Virus record (IMG/VR): IMGVR_UViG_3300032296_001978
Coordinates: 1 to 38,329 of that record
Source of the DNA: a virus
Length of the DNA: 38,329 bases
Reading direction: 5' to 3' (one strand)
Position numbers and translations under genes: made by a program. Below the pieces are notes generated by a model. That model ran no database searches. It saw only the letters and a list, made by a program, of their open reading frames with translations, and was not told the DNA's origin. Of this stretch, positions 1 through 6,786 are shown piece after piece. Every line of letters begins with the position of its first letter. Within the stretch, counting starts at the first letter, position 1.

Positions 1-123
1 CAGATTTCCACGGGGCAGACTGGTCTGAAGGCGGAAAACGCTGTCCTCACCCGGCTTGCCACGGGTTGCCTTGATGTCATATCCCTTCTCGCGCAGACGC
101 TTGAGTGCGTTCTTGAACGAATG
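1..123. repeat. Terminal direct repeat, left copy
   Basis: The first 123 bases are identical to 38207-38329. A coding frame on the minus strand continues from position 1 into 38206 without a stop or shift. This shows that the two ends overlap on a circular or circularly permuted molecule of 38,206 bp. The exact length probably reflects an assembler overlap rather than a biological terminal repeat. Confidence 0.95.
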
Positions 124-234
124 CTCGTCCATCTTCCCGACTCGGTATGCCTCCGGCTTTGTCACGCCTTCTGGCCGGTCCTTGAGGATTTGCAGCAGTT
201 TGGTCTGTGCGTTTGGTTGCTCGTGGTGGTTCAT
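1..234 (-). CDS. Winged-helix protein, N-terminal part (gene crosses the contig ends)
   Basis: The ATG at 234 follows a GGAGA ribosome site and overlaps the stop of the upstream gene by 4 bases (ATGA). The 78 codons here join in frame to 38206-37865, giving a protein of 191 residues. The N-terminal part (about residues 8-65) reads as a helix-turn-helix with a wing, and the part encoded at the other end contains a second similar fold. It belongs to the early rightward operon between the nin-like cluster and the Q-like gene, so a DNA-binding role is likely. The function is not known, and no enzymatic motif is visible. Confidence 0.8.
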   Translation of the reverse strand, partial: MNHHEQPNAQTKLLQILKDRPEGVTKPEAYRVGKMDEHSFKNALKRLREKGYDIKATRGKPGEDSVFRLQTSLPRGNL

Positions 235-446
235 GCTCGTTCTCCTGTCTGTTGGTGTTTGCAGCCTTGGCAGGCTTGATCGGTTGGGTTCAACTTCGTG
301 TACTGGCAGTCGGTGGTGTTTCGGTGTGGCACTTGGACGATTCGCGGCAACCTCGTACCGGCTTCTGGCTTGGACATGGGCCAGTAGCCGTCCTGTGCGT
401 GGTGCCAGTCGCGGAATGGTGGGCGGTTGTGGCAGCCGTGGCTCAT
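231..446 (-). CDS. Small cysteine/histidine-rich phage protein
   Basis: This is a 71-residue protein. The ATG is preceded by GGAGG and overlaps the previous stop by 4 bases. The C-terminal part has the spacing C-x(10)-C-x2-C-x-H (CQY...ACQGCKH), and an HH pair lies earlier, so it probably binds zinc. Short proteins with this tail occur in early operons of proteobacterial phages. It lies in a tightly overlapped operon with NinG and NinB. No function can be assigned. Confidence 0.75.
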   Translation of the reverse strand: MSHGCHNRPPFRDWHHAQDGYWPMSKPEAGTRLPRIVQVPHRNTTDCQYTKLNPTDQACQGCKHQQTGERA

Positions 447-661
447 AACTCGCCTCCGCTCATAGCCCAGTTTTTTGCCTTCTCAAGCAGGAACACGGCC
501 TCGGCGCATGTCATTCGAGATGAGCGAACAACCAAAACGCCGTCTTCGTCATATCCAACGATCAAGGCGTCCGCCATGCCAAGCGATAGGGCACTGTTCA
601 GTGCTTGATCTGGGGTGAAGTTTGTGGACGCCGGTAGCGCAATCACTTTCATGTTGTTCAC
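443..661 (-). CDS. Hypothetical phage protein, 72 aa
   Basis: The chosen start is the GTG at 661, which has GGAGG seven bases upstream and overlaps the NinG stop as GTGA. An ATG three codons later is an alternative. The protein is soluble and mixed alpha/beta, with no recognisable motif or membrane segment. It is translationally coupled on both sides within the early rightward operon. Function unknown. Confidence 0.75.
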   Translation of the reverse strand: MNNMKVIALPASTNFTPDQALNSALSLGMADALIVGYDEDGVLVVRSSRMTCAEAVFLLEKAKNWAMSGGEL

Positions 662-1236
662 TTCTTGCCTCCAATCCTTCGTGCCTCTGCCCGGTAGTGG
701 CGGGCAATCTCAATCAGTCCCTCGCGGGTGTACTTGCGCACTGTCTGGTCGGCCTCGATGGCTTCGACGGCTTCCAGACCGATGCGCTGGATCAACCCCT
801 TGCGGTACTCGACGTGGTTGCCGCCCAAGTAGTTGTTGCAGTGGCGGCACTGTGAATTGCAATTTCCCTCAACGAATCGCATGTGCGGTGCGCTGCCGAC
901 ACTTCTGTAGTGCCCGGCATCATGTGAGTTCGGCTCACTGCTCAATGGTCGGCCACAAGAAATGCAGGGCTTCCCAGCGTCCCGCGCCCGGATGTATGCG
1001 TTAAACGCGGCCTGCGCCTTCTTGACCAGTTGCGGGTATGTCTCCATCGCCTTGAGCTTTTCGCGGATCACCTTGCGCTCTTTGGCCTGCTCCTTGGCTG
1101 CTTTCTTGTCGTTCAGCTTCTTGGCATGTGTGATGGCGCACGATGGACCGCACACCTTCATCAACGGTCGCAGGCGCATGTACTCACCCTTGCAGACGGC
1201 GCACTTGGCGGTCTTTGGCTTGAAGGCGAGACTCAT
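658..1236 (-). CDS. ninG: NinG/Rap-like recombination nuclease
   Basis: The 192-residue protein matches the lambda NinG family, known as Rap, which cuts branched recombination intermediates such as Holliday junctions and D-loops. The N-terminus has the zinc-binding pattern CAVC...CGPSC. A basic helical stretch follows, then a second Cys cluster (CISCGRP) and an HNH-like segment with HDAGHY, NCNSQCRHCN and a histidine in GNHVEY. The length is usual for the family. The ATG follows GAGGTG and overlaps the upstream stop. With RecT and YqaJ on the other early operon, it would complete the phage recombination set. The family call is firm; the activity is inferred from the family. Confidence 0.93.
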   Translation of the reverse strand: MSLAFKPKTAKCAVCKGEYMRLRPLMKVCGPSCAITHAKKLNDKKAAKEQAKERKVIREKLKAMETYPQLVKKAQAAFNAYIRARDAGKPCISCGRPLSSEPNSHDAGHYRSVGSAPHMRFVEGNCNSQCRHCNNYLGGNHVEYRKGLIQRIGLEAVEAIEADQTVRKYTREGLIEIARHYRAEARRIGGKK

Positions 1237-1421
1237 CGCGGCACCTCACCGTGGAAATACACCATCGGCAGCGGATCAAGCCATTCGGCCTTCACCAAGT
1301 AAATCGGGCCAAGCCATAAATCCTCGATGGATGCAACCTTGACGGTCTTTCCCGACTCCAAAGCCAGCACACGCAAATCTCCGTGCTGGTACAAATGGCC
1401 TTGTTTTGCTTCGATCAGCAT
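1233..1421 (-). CDS. Hypothetical phage protein between ninB and ninG
   Basis: A 62-residue protein whose ATG follows a strong GGAGG. It overlaps the end of ninB by 7 bases and the start of ninG by 4. The sequence is rich in hydrophobic and acidic residues, suggesting a small beta-rich fold, with no cysteines or membrane helix. Its fixed place between two recombination genes suggests an accessory role, but I do not recognise the family. Confidence 0.75.
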   Translation of the reverse strand: MLIEAKQGHLYQHGDLRVLALESGKTVKVASIEDLWLGPIYLVKAEWLDPLPMVYFHGEVPR

Positions 1422-1840
1422 GTCGCGGCCTCCTTCGGTGCCAAGTCATAGAACGTCACGCCCAACTCAGTGGCGGCATATGCCTCGACCTGATCGCAAA
1501 ACAAACTGAACTCGACGGTAGAAAGTCCGGTGCTGCTCTTTCCGATAAGCTCCCCATTGGGAAGCTCTTCGTAGCCGATGAACATCCTTTTCATTTGCTC
1601 ATGCCACACCTCGGCACTGAACTTCCGCCCGTTCACAGTCGCCTGCTCGGCAATCTGGGCCAGCACACCCCGGCCCCAATACCGCTTGTTTTGCTTGGTG
1701 GTGCGCTTCATGCGCTTGACCGACAGCACCCACTTGCCGCCAGCCTGAAGGACCGCTTGCAGGAAAGGGAAAAGCTCACCCTTGATCGCGGCCCATGCCT
1801 GCTGGCGGTTGTGCAGTTCGATGGTCAGGCTCTCGCTCAT
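1415..1840 (-). CDS. ninB: NinB recombination protein
   Basis: The 141-residue product resembles lambda NinB (Orf), a recombination mediator that binds single-stranded DNA and SSB and can replace RecFOR in the phage Red pathway. The segment with KRMKRTTKQNKRYWG and the later EVWHEQMKRMF region are typical of the family, and the length agrees. The ATG at 1840 has GGAGG upstream and overlaps the preceding stop by 4 bases. An in-frame upstream extension exists but lacks a ribosome site, so I trimmed it. It is co-transcribed with ninG. Confidence 0.92.
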   Translation of the reverse strand: MSESLTIELHNRQQAWAAIKGELFPFLQAVLQAGGKWVLSVKRMKRTTKQNKRYWGRGVLAQIAEQATVNGRKFSAEVWHEQMKRMFIGYEELPNGELIGKSSTGLSTVEFSLFCDQVEAYAATELGVTFYDLAPKEAATC

Positions 1841-2052
1841 GCCGCCACCTCCGCAAACAGATCCATCTGATCCAGTTCCTCTCTGGTTGCGCTGCGCTTG
1901 TATGCCGATCCCGGACGGACAAGGCCCAGCCTCTTGGCGGCCAGCGGCATCAGGTTCGAGCGGCGGGCGCATTTCGGCCCAACGGGCATATCCCCGATGA
2001 ACACGGCGGCTTCACGCATCTCGCGCTTGCACAGGGCGCAGCGGTAGGTCAT
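1837..2052 (-). CDS. Small zinc-ribbon-like phage protein
   Basis: A 71-residue protein with an N-terminal CALC pair and a later PKCARR cysteine, suggesting a partial zinc-binding site. The C-terminal half is charged. The ATG at 2052 is chosen because AGGTGAG lies upstream and it overlaps the previous stop as ATGA; an upstream in-frame start would intrude further into that gene. Function unknown. It belongs to the early operon between a winged-helix protein and NinB. Confidence 0.75.
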   Translation of the reverse strand: MTYRCALCKREMREAAVFIGDMPVGPKCARRSNLMPLAAKRLGLVRPGSAYKRSATREELDQMDLFAEVAA

Positions 2053-2417
2053 GCACTCACCTTTTGTTGACCCACGCCACACGCGCACTTGCCACATCCG
2101 GCGCAACCGGCTTGTGCTTCTCGCAACTCTACAACGGCGGCAGGAACTCCCATGCGGGACGCAACATGCACCGGCATAGCTTGTGCTTCGCCATCTCGCC
2201 GGATTTCTTGGGCCGCCAGTTCTGGCAGGTCGCGCAGTTCTTTTCCATTGGTCAACCAGTAGCGACGGCCAAGGCGCAAGACTTCGCCCTTTCCATCAAC
2301 GAGCTTTGATAGGACTTGGCGGCAGGTGGAGAACTCCCATCCGGTGATTTCGTAGAACTCACGGAAGGACAGCGGGCCAAGGGCCAGAAGCTGGCGGGCG
2401 GCGTGGATCTTGGTCAC
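2049..2417 (-). CDS. Winged-helix DNA-binding protein with Cys-rich tail
   Basis: The best start is the GTG at 2417: GGAGGG lies seven bases upstream and the codon overlaps the stop of the previous gene as GTGA, the pattern used throughout this operon. This gives 122 residues. Residues about 1-60 form a helix-turn-helix with a wing (LSFREFYEITGWEFSTCRQVLSKL, then RLGRRYWL). The C-terminus has a cluster of four cysteines (AGCAGCGKCACG) that could bind a metal. It is probably a regulator or accessory replication factor, but the target is unknown. Confidence 0.72.
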   Translation of the reverse strand: MTKIHAARQLLALGPLSFREFYEITGWEFSTCRQVLSKLVDGKGEVLRLGRRYWLTNGKELRDLPELAAQEIRRDGEAQAMPVHVASRMGVPAAVVELREAQAGCAGCGKCACGVGQQKVSA

Positions 2418-2950
2418 AGTGAAGCCCTCCATGCCCAACGCTTGGCGCACCTCTCAAGAATCTCAGCGGCGCTTGATGGCTCCGTGTCTTTCGGTGGGCG
2501 GCGATTTATGCCGTGCATGAACCCGATTTCGTCAGCAAGGATTCGCCCTGCTGGCGGCTTTCCGGTTTCCTCGCACCAGTTCTCGTTGCACTCGCTCCCG
2601 GTGATGCGATAGATCGTCCAGCCGTTGGCCTCAAGGATTTCTTGGCGCTTGGCGTCGCGGGCCTTGTCCTGGTGGTAGGCCGCACCATCGCACTCGATAC
2701 CGACCTTGGCGACCGGGTTGGCAAAGTCGATGAAGAATCCGTTGGCCGGGTACTGCGGGTACAGGATCAAATCCGCTTCACGACTATCGGCCCAGAAGTT
2801 TTCCTCGATGGGCGTCATAAAAATCATGTGCTGCCCCATGTCCCATTGATACGGGTCGCAGGCCCACTCGTTTTTCGGAGTGGCAAGAATCCACTTACCC
2901 ACCCTCGCGTAGTGGCGGCGAATGGCGTTCCATTTGTTTTGGGCGCTCAT
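2414..2950 (-). CDS. VSR/DUF559-type restriction-fold endonuclease
   Basis: The 178-residue protein has the core of the very-short-patch-repair/DUF559 branch of PD-(D/E)XK nucleases: FFIDFA, then VGIECDGAAYH and KARDAKRQEILEANGW followed by a strand ending in YRITGSE. The acidic residues in these motifs are the likely metal ligands. Usual functions in the family include mismatch-linked nicking, mobile-element associated nicking, or unknown. It overlaps the P-like gene by 4 bases and sits in the nin-like region, so a role in replication or recombination DNA processing is plausible. The substrate is not known. Confidence 0.8.
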   Translation of the reverse strand: MSAQNKWNAIRRHYARVGKWILATPKNEWACDPYQWDMGQHMIFMTPIEENFWADSREADLILYPQYPANGFFIDFANPVAKVGIECDGAAYHQDKARDAKRQEILEANGWTIYRITGSECNENWCEETGKPPAGRILADEIGFMHGINRRPPKDTEPSSAAEILERCAKRWAWRASL

Positions 2951-3420
2951 TGCTCGATCACCGGAAGGTTCAGGCGAAGTGCTTCACGGTAGAAGCGACG
3001 CACTGTCGGGTTCAGCTTCTCTCCAGCCTCGTCTCGGGCCTTCAAGGCTTTTGCCCATGCCTTGTGGTCAATCTTGTGGCTGTTGGCGACTGACTGCTTC
3101 TTGACGTTCACCAACTTCGACAGCTCGGCGGCAACTCGCGCTGGATCTGCCTTCGGCGCTTCCAGTTGCTTGTTGGCTGGCCTTGGAGCCTTCAGGCCAA
3201 TGGCGCGAAACTCAAGCACTGTCGGAGGGTTTCCCGCGGGCAAGTTCTGCAAAGCGAATGCGATGGATTCGGGCGACGACTGAAAGCCAGAGAGCTCGTG
3301 TGCCCAATCGGTCTTGACGTCAGCGATGGAGAGTCCGCGCCAGCGGTCCATGAAGTCCCGACCGTAGGTCATGGTCAACTTCTCGAAAATTCGATCAATC
3401 CATGCGATTGGCAGGCTCAT
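2947..3420 (-). CDS. Lambda P-like replication protein (helicase loader candidate)
   Basis: The 157-residue protein starts at the ATG at 3420, with GGAG seven bases upstream, directly after the O-like gene. An opening such as WIDRIFEKLTMTYGRDFMDRWRG and the FALQNLPAGNPPTVLEFRAIG segment are typical of P-like replication proteins in proteobacterial phages. In lambda, P captures the host DnaB helicase and brings it to O at the origin. Position next to the O-like gene supports the same role here. It is shorter than lambda P, so some of its C-terminal function may differ. Confidence 0.78.
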   Translation of the reverse strand: MSLPIAWIDRIFEKLTMTYGRDFMDRWRGLSIADVKTDWAHELSGFQSSPESIAFALQNLPAGNPPTVLEFRAIGLKAPRPANKQLEAPKADPARVAAELSKLVNVKKQSVANSHKIDHKAWAKALKARDEAGEKLNPTVRRFYREALRLNLPVIEQ

Positions 3421-3421
3421 G

Positions 3422-4201
3422 TCAATACTCCAGTGCCGGGTTGACCGGCGTGATGTCGATGAAGTCGTGAACAGGCTTTCGGCCCATGAACTCGGCGGCG
3501 CGGTCGCGGTGCAGTTGCTCGGTTCGTTCAGCAAAGCTGACCCGACTCGATGTCTGCCGCTCATCAGGCTTGAGCCAAGCGGCCTCCAGACCTTGCGAAC
3601 CACGGCGGCACCAGACCTGCAAAAAATCCTCAAGGGTCATCCCGGCCTTGGCGCATTCCTGGCGGGCGCTCGCCAACACGGTTTCGGTGACCGGGGCCTT
3701 CTTGGCTTTGCGAAGGGTCAGCCAGTCATCCCATGTCTGCTGCTCAACGTCATCAGGCTTGCAGACCTTCGGGGCGGCGTCGCGCTTGCGCGGCGCTTCT
3801 TCCTTCCCTTCCTCTTCCTTTCCTTTCCCTTCCCTTCCTTCCTTCCCTTCCGCTTTCACGCGTGACGACGCGTCAAAGTTGCGTGCAGGGCGCGTGCTTT
3901 CAGACTCGCGGTTGTTGATGACTTGGTGTGTTTTGAAGGTGGGAATCTCGGCGTAACGCTTGCCTTCGACCTCGTAGAGGACGATCAAGCCAGCTTGAAT
4001 CAACTCGTCAGCAAGCTCAACCACGTTGCAGTTGTCACCCGGCAGATAACGCATCTTCAAAGTGACTGGCTTCCAATCAAGGCGACCTTCACGGTCAGCC
4101 TCACACCACAGAGCGATGTAGAACACGCGTGCAAGTGGCGTCAGAGACACGATGTCTTCAGATGTGAAGAACTCGGGCTTAATGGTTCGGATGCGCGCCA
4201 C
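3422..4201 (-). CDS. Lambda O-like replication initiator
   Basis: I place the start at the GTG at 4201, one base after the upstream stop and preceded by GGAG; this gives the family-typical opening ARIRTIKPEFFTSEDIVSL. Residues about 1-100 form a winged-helix DNA-binding domain. A long Lys/Glu/Gly linker follows (about residues 115-135), then a C-terminal helical domain that would contact the P-like helicase loader. The product is 259 residues. As in lambda, the origin may lie inside this gene, where the linker is encoded by a 56-base polypyrimidine/polypurine tract. Initiator function is inferred from fold and neighbours. Confidence 0.8.
   Translation of the reverse strand: MARIRTIKPEFFTSEDIVSLTPLARVFYIALWCEADREGRLDWKPVTLKMRYLPGDNCNVVELADELIQAGLIVLYEVEGKRYAEIPTFKTHQVINNRESESTRPARNFDASSRVKAEGKEGREGKGKEEEGKEEAPRKRDAAPKVCKPDDVEQQTWDDWLTLRKAKKAPVTETVLASARQECAKAGMTLEDFLQVWCRRGSQGLEAAWLKPDERQTSSRVSFAERTEQLHRDRAAEFMGRKPVHDFIDITPVNPALEY
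3794..3849. repeat. 56-base polypyrimidine tract inside the O-like gene; candidate origin element
   Basis: Fifty-six consecutive pyrimidines on the plus strand (purines on the coding strand), built from CTTCC/CTTTCC units. Just beyond it, 3850-3880 holds two ACGCGT sites arranged as an imperfect palindrome. Lambdoid origins lie within O and combine repeats with an easily melted stretch. That this is the origin is inference. Confidence 0.45.
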
Positions 4202-4202
4202 G

Positions 4203-4454
4203 TTACGCTCCGATCCAGCCCGGCCTGACCGAACCATTGGACGAAGCCCGCGAGAACAGACCGGCCCGCTTGATGTAGCCGTCTTTCTGAAGCTGGCGGA
4301 AGATGTGACCCCATTGGCGGGAGTCTTGGAACTCAATCCCAGCGGCACGGGCCAGATCGACCATGAGGCACGGGGACCAAGGTTCAGCCCGGAGGCTTCG
4401 GCGCTTCTTGATCTGCTTGACTGCGAAGCTGTAGGCGTCGTCAGGAATACTCAT
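4203..4454 (-). CDS. Small phage protein, likely winged helix
   Basis: An 83-residue protein starting at the ATG at 4454, which follows GAAAGGA. It includes a likely helix-turn-helix (LMVDLARAAGIEFQDSRQWGHIFRQLQKDGYI) ending in a wing-like glycine/arginine turn. It lies between the Cro-type repressor and the O-like gene, the position where lambdoid phages encode CII or other early regulators. Whether it is a CII analogue cannot be decided from the sequence. It ends one base before the O-like start. Confidence 0.72.
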   Translation of the reverse strand: MSIPDDAYSFAVKQIKKRRSLRAEPWSPCLMVDLARAAGIEFQDSRQWGHIFRQLQKDGYIKRAGLFSRASSNGSVRPGWIGA

Positions 4455-4467
4455 TTGCGTAGTCCTT

Positions 4468-4659
4468 TCAGGTGATGTACGGGCGCACATCAGTGCGAAT
4501 GGGGATGACCGGTGTACCGATGGGCTGCACACTGGCCTCATGAAGAAAAGCCCCGCCACCGCACGAACCTGCCTGACCTATCGCGCAGGGGGAGGAATGC
4601 GCGATGTGGCGTTGTTCCGTGCAGCCGTTCGCGGCCATGTGGTGGCGGGGGAAAAGCAT
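4468..4659 (-). CDS. Possible small early protein, 63 aa
   Basis: An open frame that begins four bases after the Cro stop and ends inside the ribosome site of the next gene, as expected for an operon member. The ATG lacks a clear ribosome site, and the composition (many His, Cys, Gly and Pro) is unusual. It could be a short zinc-binding protein or simply leader sequence. I keep it with low confidence because it fits the spacing of the operon exactly. Confidence 0.4.
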   Translation of the reverse strand: MLFPRHHMAANGCTEQRHIAHSSPCAIGQAGSCGGGAFLHEASVQPIGTPVIPIRTDVRPYIT

Positions 4660-4662
4660 GGG

Positions 4663-4902
4663 TCAGGCCGCTTTGGCGGTCTTTTTGGAGCGCACAAGCG
4701 ACCAGTTCACGCGGTCGTTGAGGTCTTCAAGGGGGATGCCAGTTGCGGCGGAAACCTCGGGGGCACGCTCGGCGGAAACCCGGCCAGCCTTGAGCCAGTG
4801 CTCAACGTGTTGCCGGAGGACGCCATTGCCGACCGCTTCGGCCAACTTGGCCGGGGTTTCAAACTTCTGAACGGCACGCTGGATGCCGGTTACTTGGCTC
4901 AT
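4663..4902 (-). CDS. Cro/YdaS-type repressor
   Basis: The 79-residue protein has one helix-turn-helix (LAEAVGNGVLRQHVEHWLKAGRVSAERAPEVSAATGIPLEDLN), typical of YdaS/Cro proteins of proteobacterial prophages. The ATG at 4902 follows GAGGTGA. It is the first gene of the early rightward operon and is divergent from the CI-type repressor, with three operators between them. By analogy to Cro it would bind those operators and switch off the repressor promoter, favouring lytic growth. Confidence 0.88.
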   Translation of the reverse strand: MSQVTGIQRAVQKFETPAKLAEAVGNGVLRQHVEHWLKAGRVSAERAPEVSAATGIPLEDLNDRVNWSLVRSKKTAKAA

Positions 4903-4915
4903 AGATCACCTCAAA

Positions 4916-4978
4916 GCAAACTTGTTTGCACTGTATCACGCAAACTAACTTGCTGCAAGGGGATGCAAAATCCTTTGC
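4916..4978. promoter_or_regulatory. Right operator region: three 14-bp repressor sites
   Basis: Three related palindromes lie between the divergent repressor genes: GCAAACTTGTTTGC (4916-4929), GCAAACTAACTTGC (4940-4953) and GCAAAATCCTTTGC (4965-4978). Their starts are 24 and 25 bases apart, close to the lambda OR spacing. The shared half site is GCAAA. Two further copies lie at 6735 and 6768. The repetition is seen directly; binding by the CI and Cro proteins is inferred. Confidence 0.88.
4930..4958 (-). promoter_or_regulatory. Candidate PR promoter for the cro operon
   Basis: Reading the minus strand, a weak -35 TTGCAG (4953-4958) and a -10 TACAGT (4930-4935) are 17 bases apart. The -10 is preceded by TGA, making an extended -10. 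The middle operator occupies the spacer and the cro-proximal operator follows the -10, so repressor binding would block it. Confidence 0.55.
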
Positions 4979-4979
4979 C

Positions 4980-5684
4980 ATGAGAACCATTGGCGAACAG
5001 GCCAGGGAGTTCAGGCTTTCACGAGACTGGACAACCCTTGAGATGGCCCGGGAGGTGTCAAAACACCACCCGGACGGCCCTGTATCGCGCCAAGTAATAG
5101 AACAGCTTGAGAAAGCCGGAGCACGTAGGCCGCGATACATGACGGCCTTGGCAAAGGCCATGGGCACGACTGTTGAGTGCCTTGAGAGCGGACGTTTCGT
5201 TGTCGGAGAGTCAGATCAACACATCAAGTCGCACGAAGACGACGAGGCAGAGGGTGTCAAGATTCTTCAGTTCGACACAGGCGGCGCCATGGGCCACGGT
5301 GTCGTGCTTAGAGATCAGCCAGGAGTCATCAAGTCGTGGACCGTCAGCGACTCATGGCTACAGCAGAACGTGCACCGAATCACAGGGGCCAAGAACCTTA
5401 GCATCGTGACCGGCTTTGGGCCGTCCATGCAGCCGCTGTTCAATCCGGGCGATCCTTTGCTGGTTGACCGTGGCGTCATGCGGGTGGACGTGGACGGGGT
5501 GTATTTCTTCCGCGTCGGTCAAGAGGGCTTCGTCAAGCAGCTTCAGCGGATACCAACGGCCAACGGCCTAGTGATCCGGGCCAAGAGCTACAACACGCTC
5601 TATGACCCGTTCGACATCACCGAGGGCATGGACTTCGAGGTTTTCGGTCGCGTGGTCAAGGTGTGGAAGGGTGAGGAGTTTTGA
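4980..5684 (+). CDS. CI-type repressor with S24 peptidase-like domain
   Basis: The chosen ATG at 4980 gives 234 residues. The N-terminal third is a helix-turn-helix domain (IGEQAREFRLSRDWTTLEMAREVS ... VSRQVIEQLEKAG). The C-terminal half is a LexA/CI-type S24 domain with the catalytic Ser149 in GPSMQP and Lys186 in FVKQLQR. No obvious Ala-Gly cleavage pair is visible between the domains, where GGAMGHG is found, so self-cleavage in the SOS response is possible but uncertain. It faces away from cro across three operators and should hold the lysogenic state. The in-frame TTG at 4926 was rejected because it would run through the operators. Confidence 0.9.
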   Translation: MRTIGEQAREFRLSRDWTTLEMAREVSKHHPDGPVSRQVIEQLEKAGARRPRYMTALAKAMGTTVECLESGRFVVGESDQHIKSHEDDEAEGVKILQFDTGGAMGHGVVLRDQPGVIKSWTVSDSWLQQNVHRITGAKNLSIVTGFGPSMQPLFNPGDPLLVDRGVMRVDVDGVYFFRVGQEGFVKQLQRIPTANGLVIRAKSYNTLYDPFDITEGMDFEVFGRVVKVWKGEEF

Positions 5685-6619
5685 GCAAAGTGAGAGACAA
5701 TGGCGGCATGAGCGCTAGTGTTCATTTCTCCATCAAGTATGACGGTCCAGCCCTGGCTAATCACCAGATGGATGTGCGCGAGCTTGCTCCCGCGCTGATC
5801 GCACTAAGCGAGCTACTGGAGCAATCCAACAAGGCCGCCTTCCCTGATGCCGCAGAGGTCCGCGTCAACGTCCAAGGGAACTTTAAGGGTGGATCATTTG
5901 GTGTTGACCTGATTGCTGTACAGAACATCGCCCAGCAGCTTGTGGCGATGTTTTCCGGACCGGAGGCCACCGCTGCTGCCAATCTGCTGGCGATTCTTGG
6001 CGGGATTGGACTTCTTGGACATGACGGATTGATAGGCGTCATCAAATGGTTGCGCGGCAGAAAGCCAAGCTCCATTCGATTTGAAGGTGACAAGACGGTT
6101 TTTGAGATCATCGAAGCTGAAGCCATCGAGACTTTTGAGACCGATCTGGTGGCCGGAAAGTTGTACCAGAGCAGGGTCGTCCGACAGTCTCTCGCTAAGG
6201 TAATAAAGCCACTTGAGCGCGATGGTGTTGATGTGTTCGCAACGGGCCTTGGCGGAGAAACCCAAGCGGTTGTCACCAAGGCTGATGTGGCCGCTTTTAT
6301 GTCGGCTGCCAGCGAGGCGGACATTGTGTCCGACACAACGGCTGAGGGTGTTCTGCTTCAGATCGAGTCAGCCGTCTTCAAGGATGACAACAAGTGGAGA
6401 TTCCACGATGGATCATCCGCGTTCTTTGCGGAAATAACTGACCAAGAGTTTCTAGGCCGTGTCAACGCTGGGGAAGAGAGATTTGGCAAGGGCGACGTAC
6501 TGATCGTTGACCTTCGGCGAATCCAGTCTGTGTCGGACACCGGCCTGAAGCTCGAATACAAGGTGGTCAAGGTGCGCGAACACAAAGCGCCGCTTCAAGC
6601 TGGCCTTGCTCTAAGGTAG
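5681..6619 (+). CDS. Immunity-region protein of unknown function
   Basis: The 312-residue frame starts at a TTG with AGGAG six bases upstream, overlapping the repressor stop by 4 bases. The ATG at 5708 is the alternative and begins MSASVHFSIKYDG. The protein has an alpha/beta N-terminus, a hydrophobic Gly/Ala-rich segment at about 105-130 (LAILGGIGLLGHDGLIGVIKWL) that could be a membrane or buried helix, and a beta-rich C-terminus. It is coupled to the repressor, as lambda rexA is to cI, and is followed by a terminator, so it should be made in lysogens. A role in superinfection exclusion or lysogenic conversion is inference only. Confidence 0.8.
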   Translation: MSKVRDNGGMSASVHFSIKYDGPALANHQMDVRELAPALIALSELLEQSNKAAFPDAAEVRVNVQGNFKGGSFGVDLIAVQNIAQQLVAMFSGPEATAAANLLAILGGIGLLGHDGLIGVIKWLRGRKPSSIRFEGDKTVFEIIEAEAIETFETDLVAGKLYQSRVVRQSLAKVIKPLERDGVDVFATGLGGETQAVVTKADVAAFMSAASEADIVSDTTAEGVLLQIESAVFKDDNKWRFHDGSSAFFAEITDQEFLGRVNAGEERFGKGDVLIVDLRRIQSVSDTGLKLEYKVVKVREHKAPLQAGLALR

Positions 6620-6645
6620 CAGACTAACCGTAGCCTCCCACATAC

Positions 6646-6670
6646 AGCCCGCCGCGTGCGGGCTTTTTTT
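6646..6670 (+). terminator. Intrinsic terminator after the repressor operon
   Basis: A 7-bp perfect stem (AGCCCGC/GCGGGCT, 6646-6652 with 6658-6664) with a 5-base loop runs straight into seven T residues. It closes the repressor transcript before the leftward early promoter. Confidence 0.9.
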
Positions 6671-6734
6671 CGCCTTCACTCATCCATGAATCATGACCGC
6701 CTGTCGGCTGGATGGGACAACCTCACCCGAAAAA

Positions 6735-6786
6735 GCAAACTTTTTTGCTTGCACATCTTGCCTTGATGCAAATTTGTTTGCATACT
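6735..6786 (+). promoter_or_regulatory. Left operators and candidate PL promoter
   Basis: Two copies of the repressor operator, GCAAACTTTTTTGC (6735-6748) and GCAAATTTGTTTGC (6768-6781), flank or overlap a plausible promoter: -35 TTGCCT (6758-6763), 17-base spacer, -10 CATACT (6781-6786). The second operator fills the spacer, so the repressor would shut the promoter off. This is the counterpart of lambda PL/OL and drives the plus-strand early operon. Confidence 0.75.
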
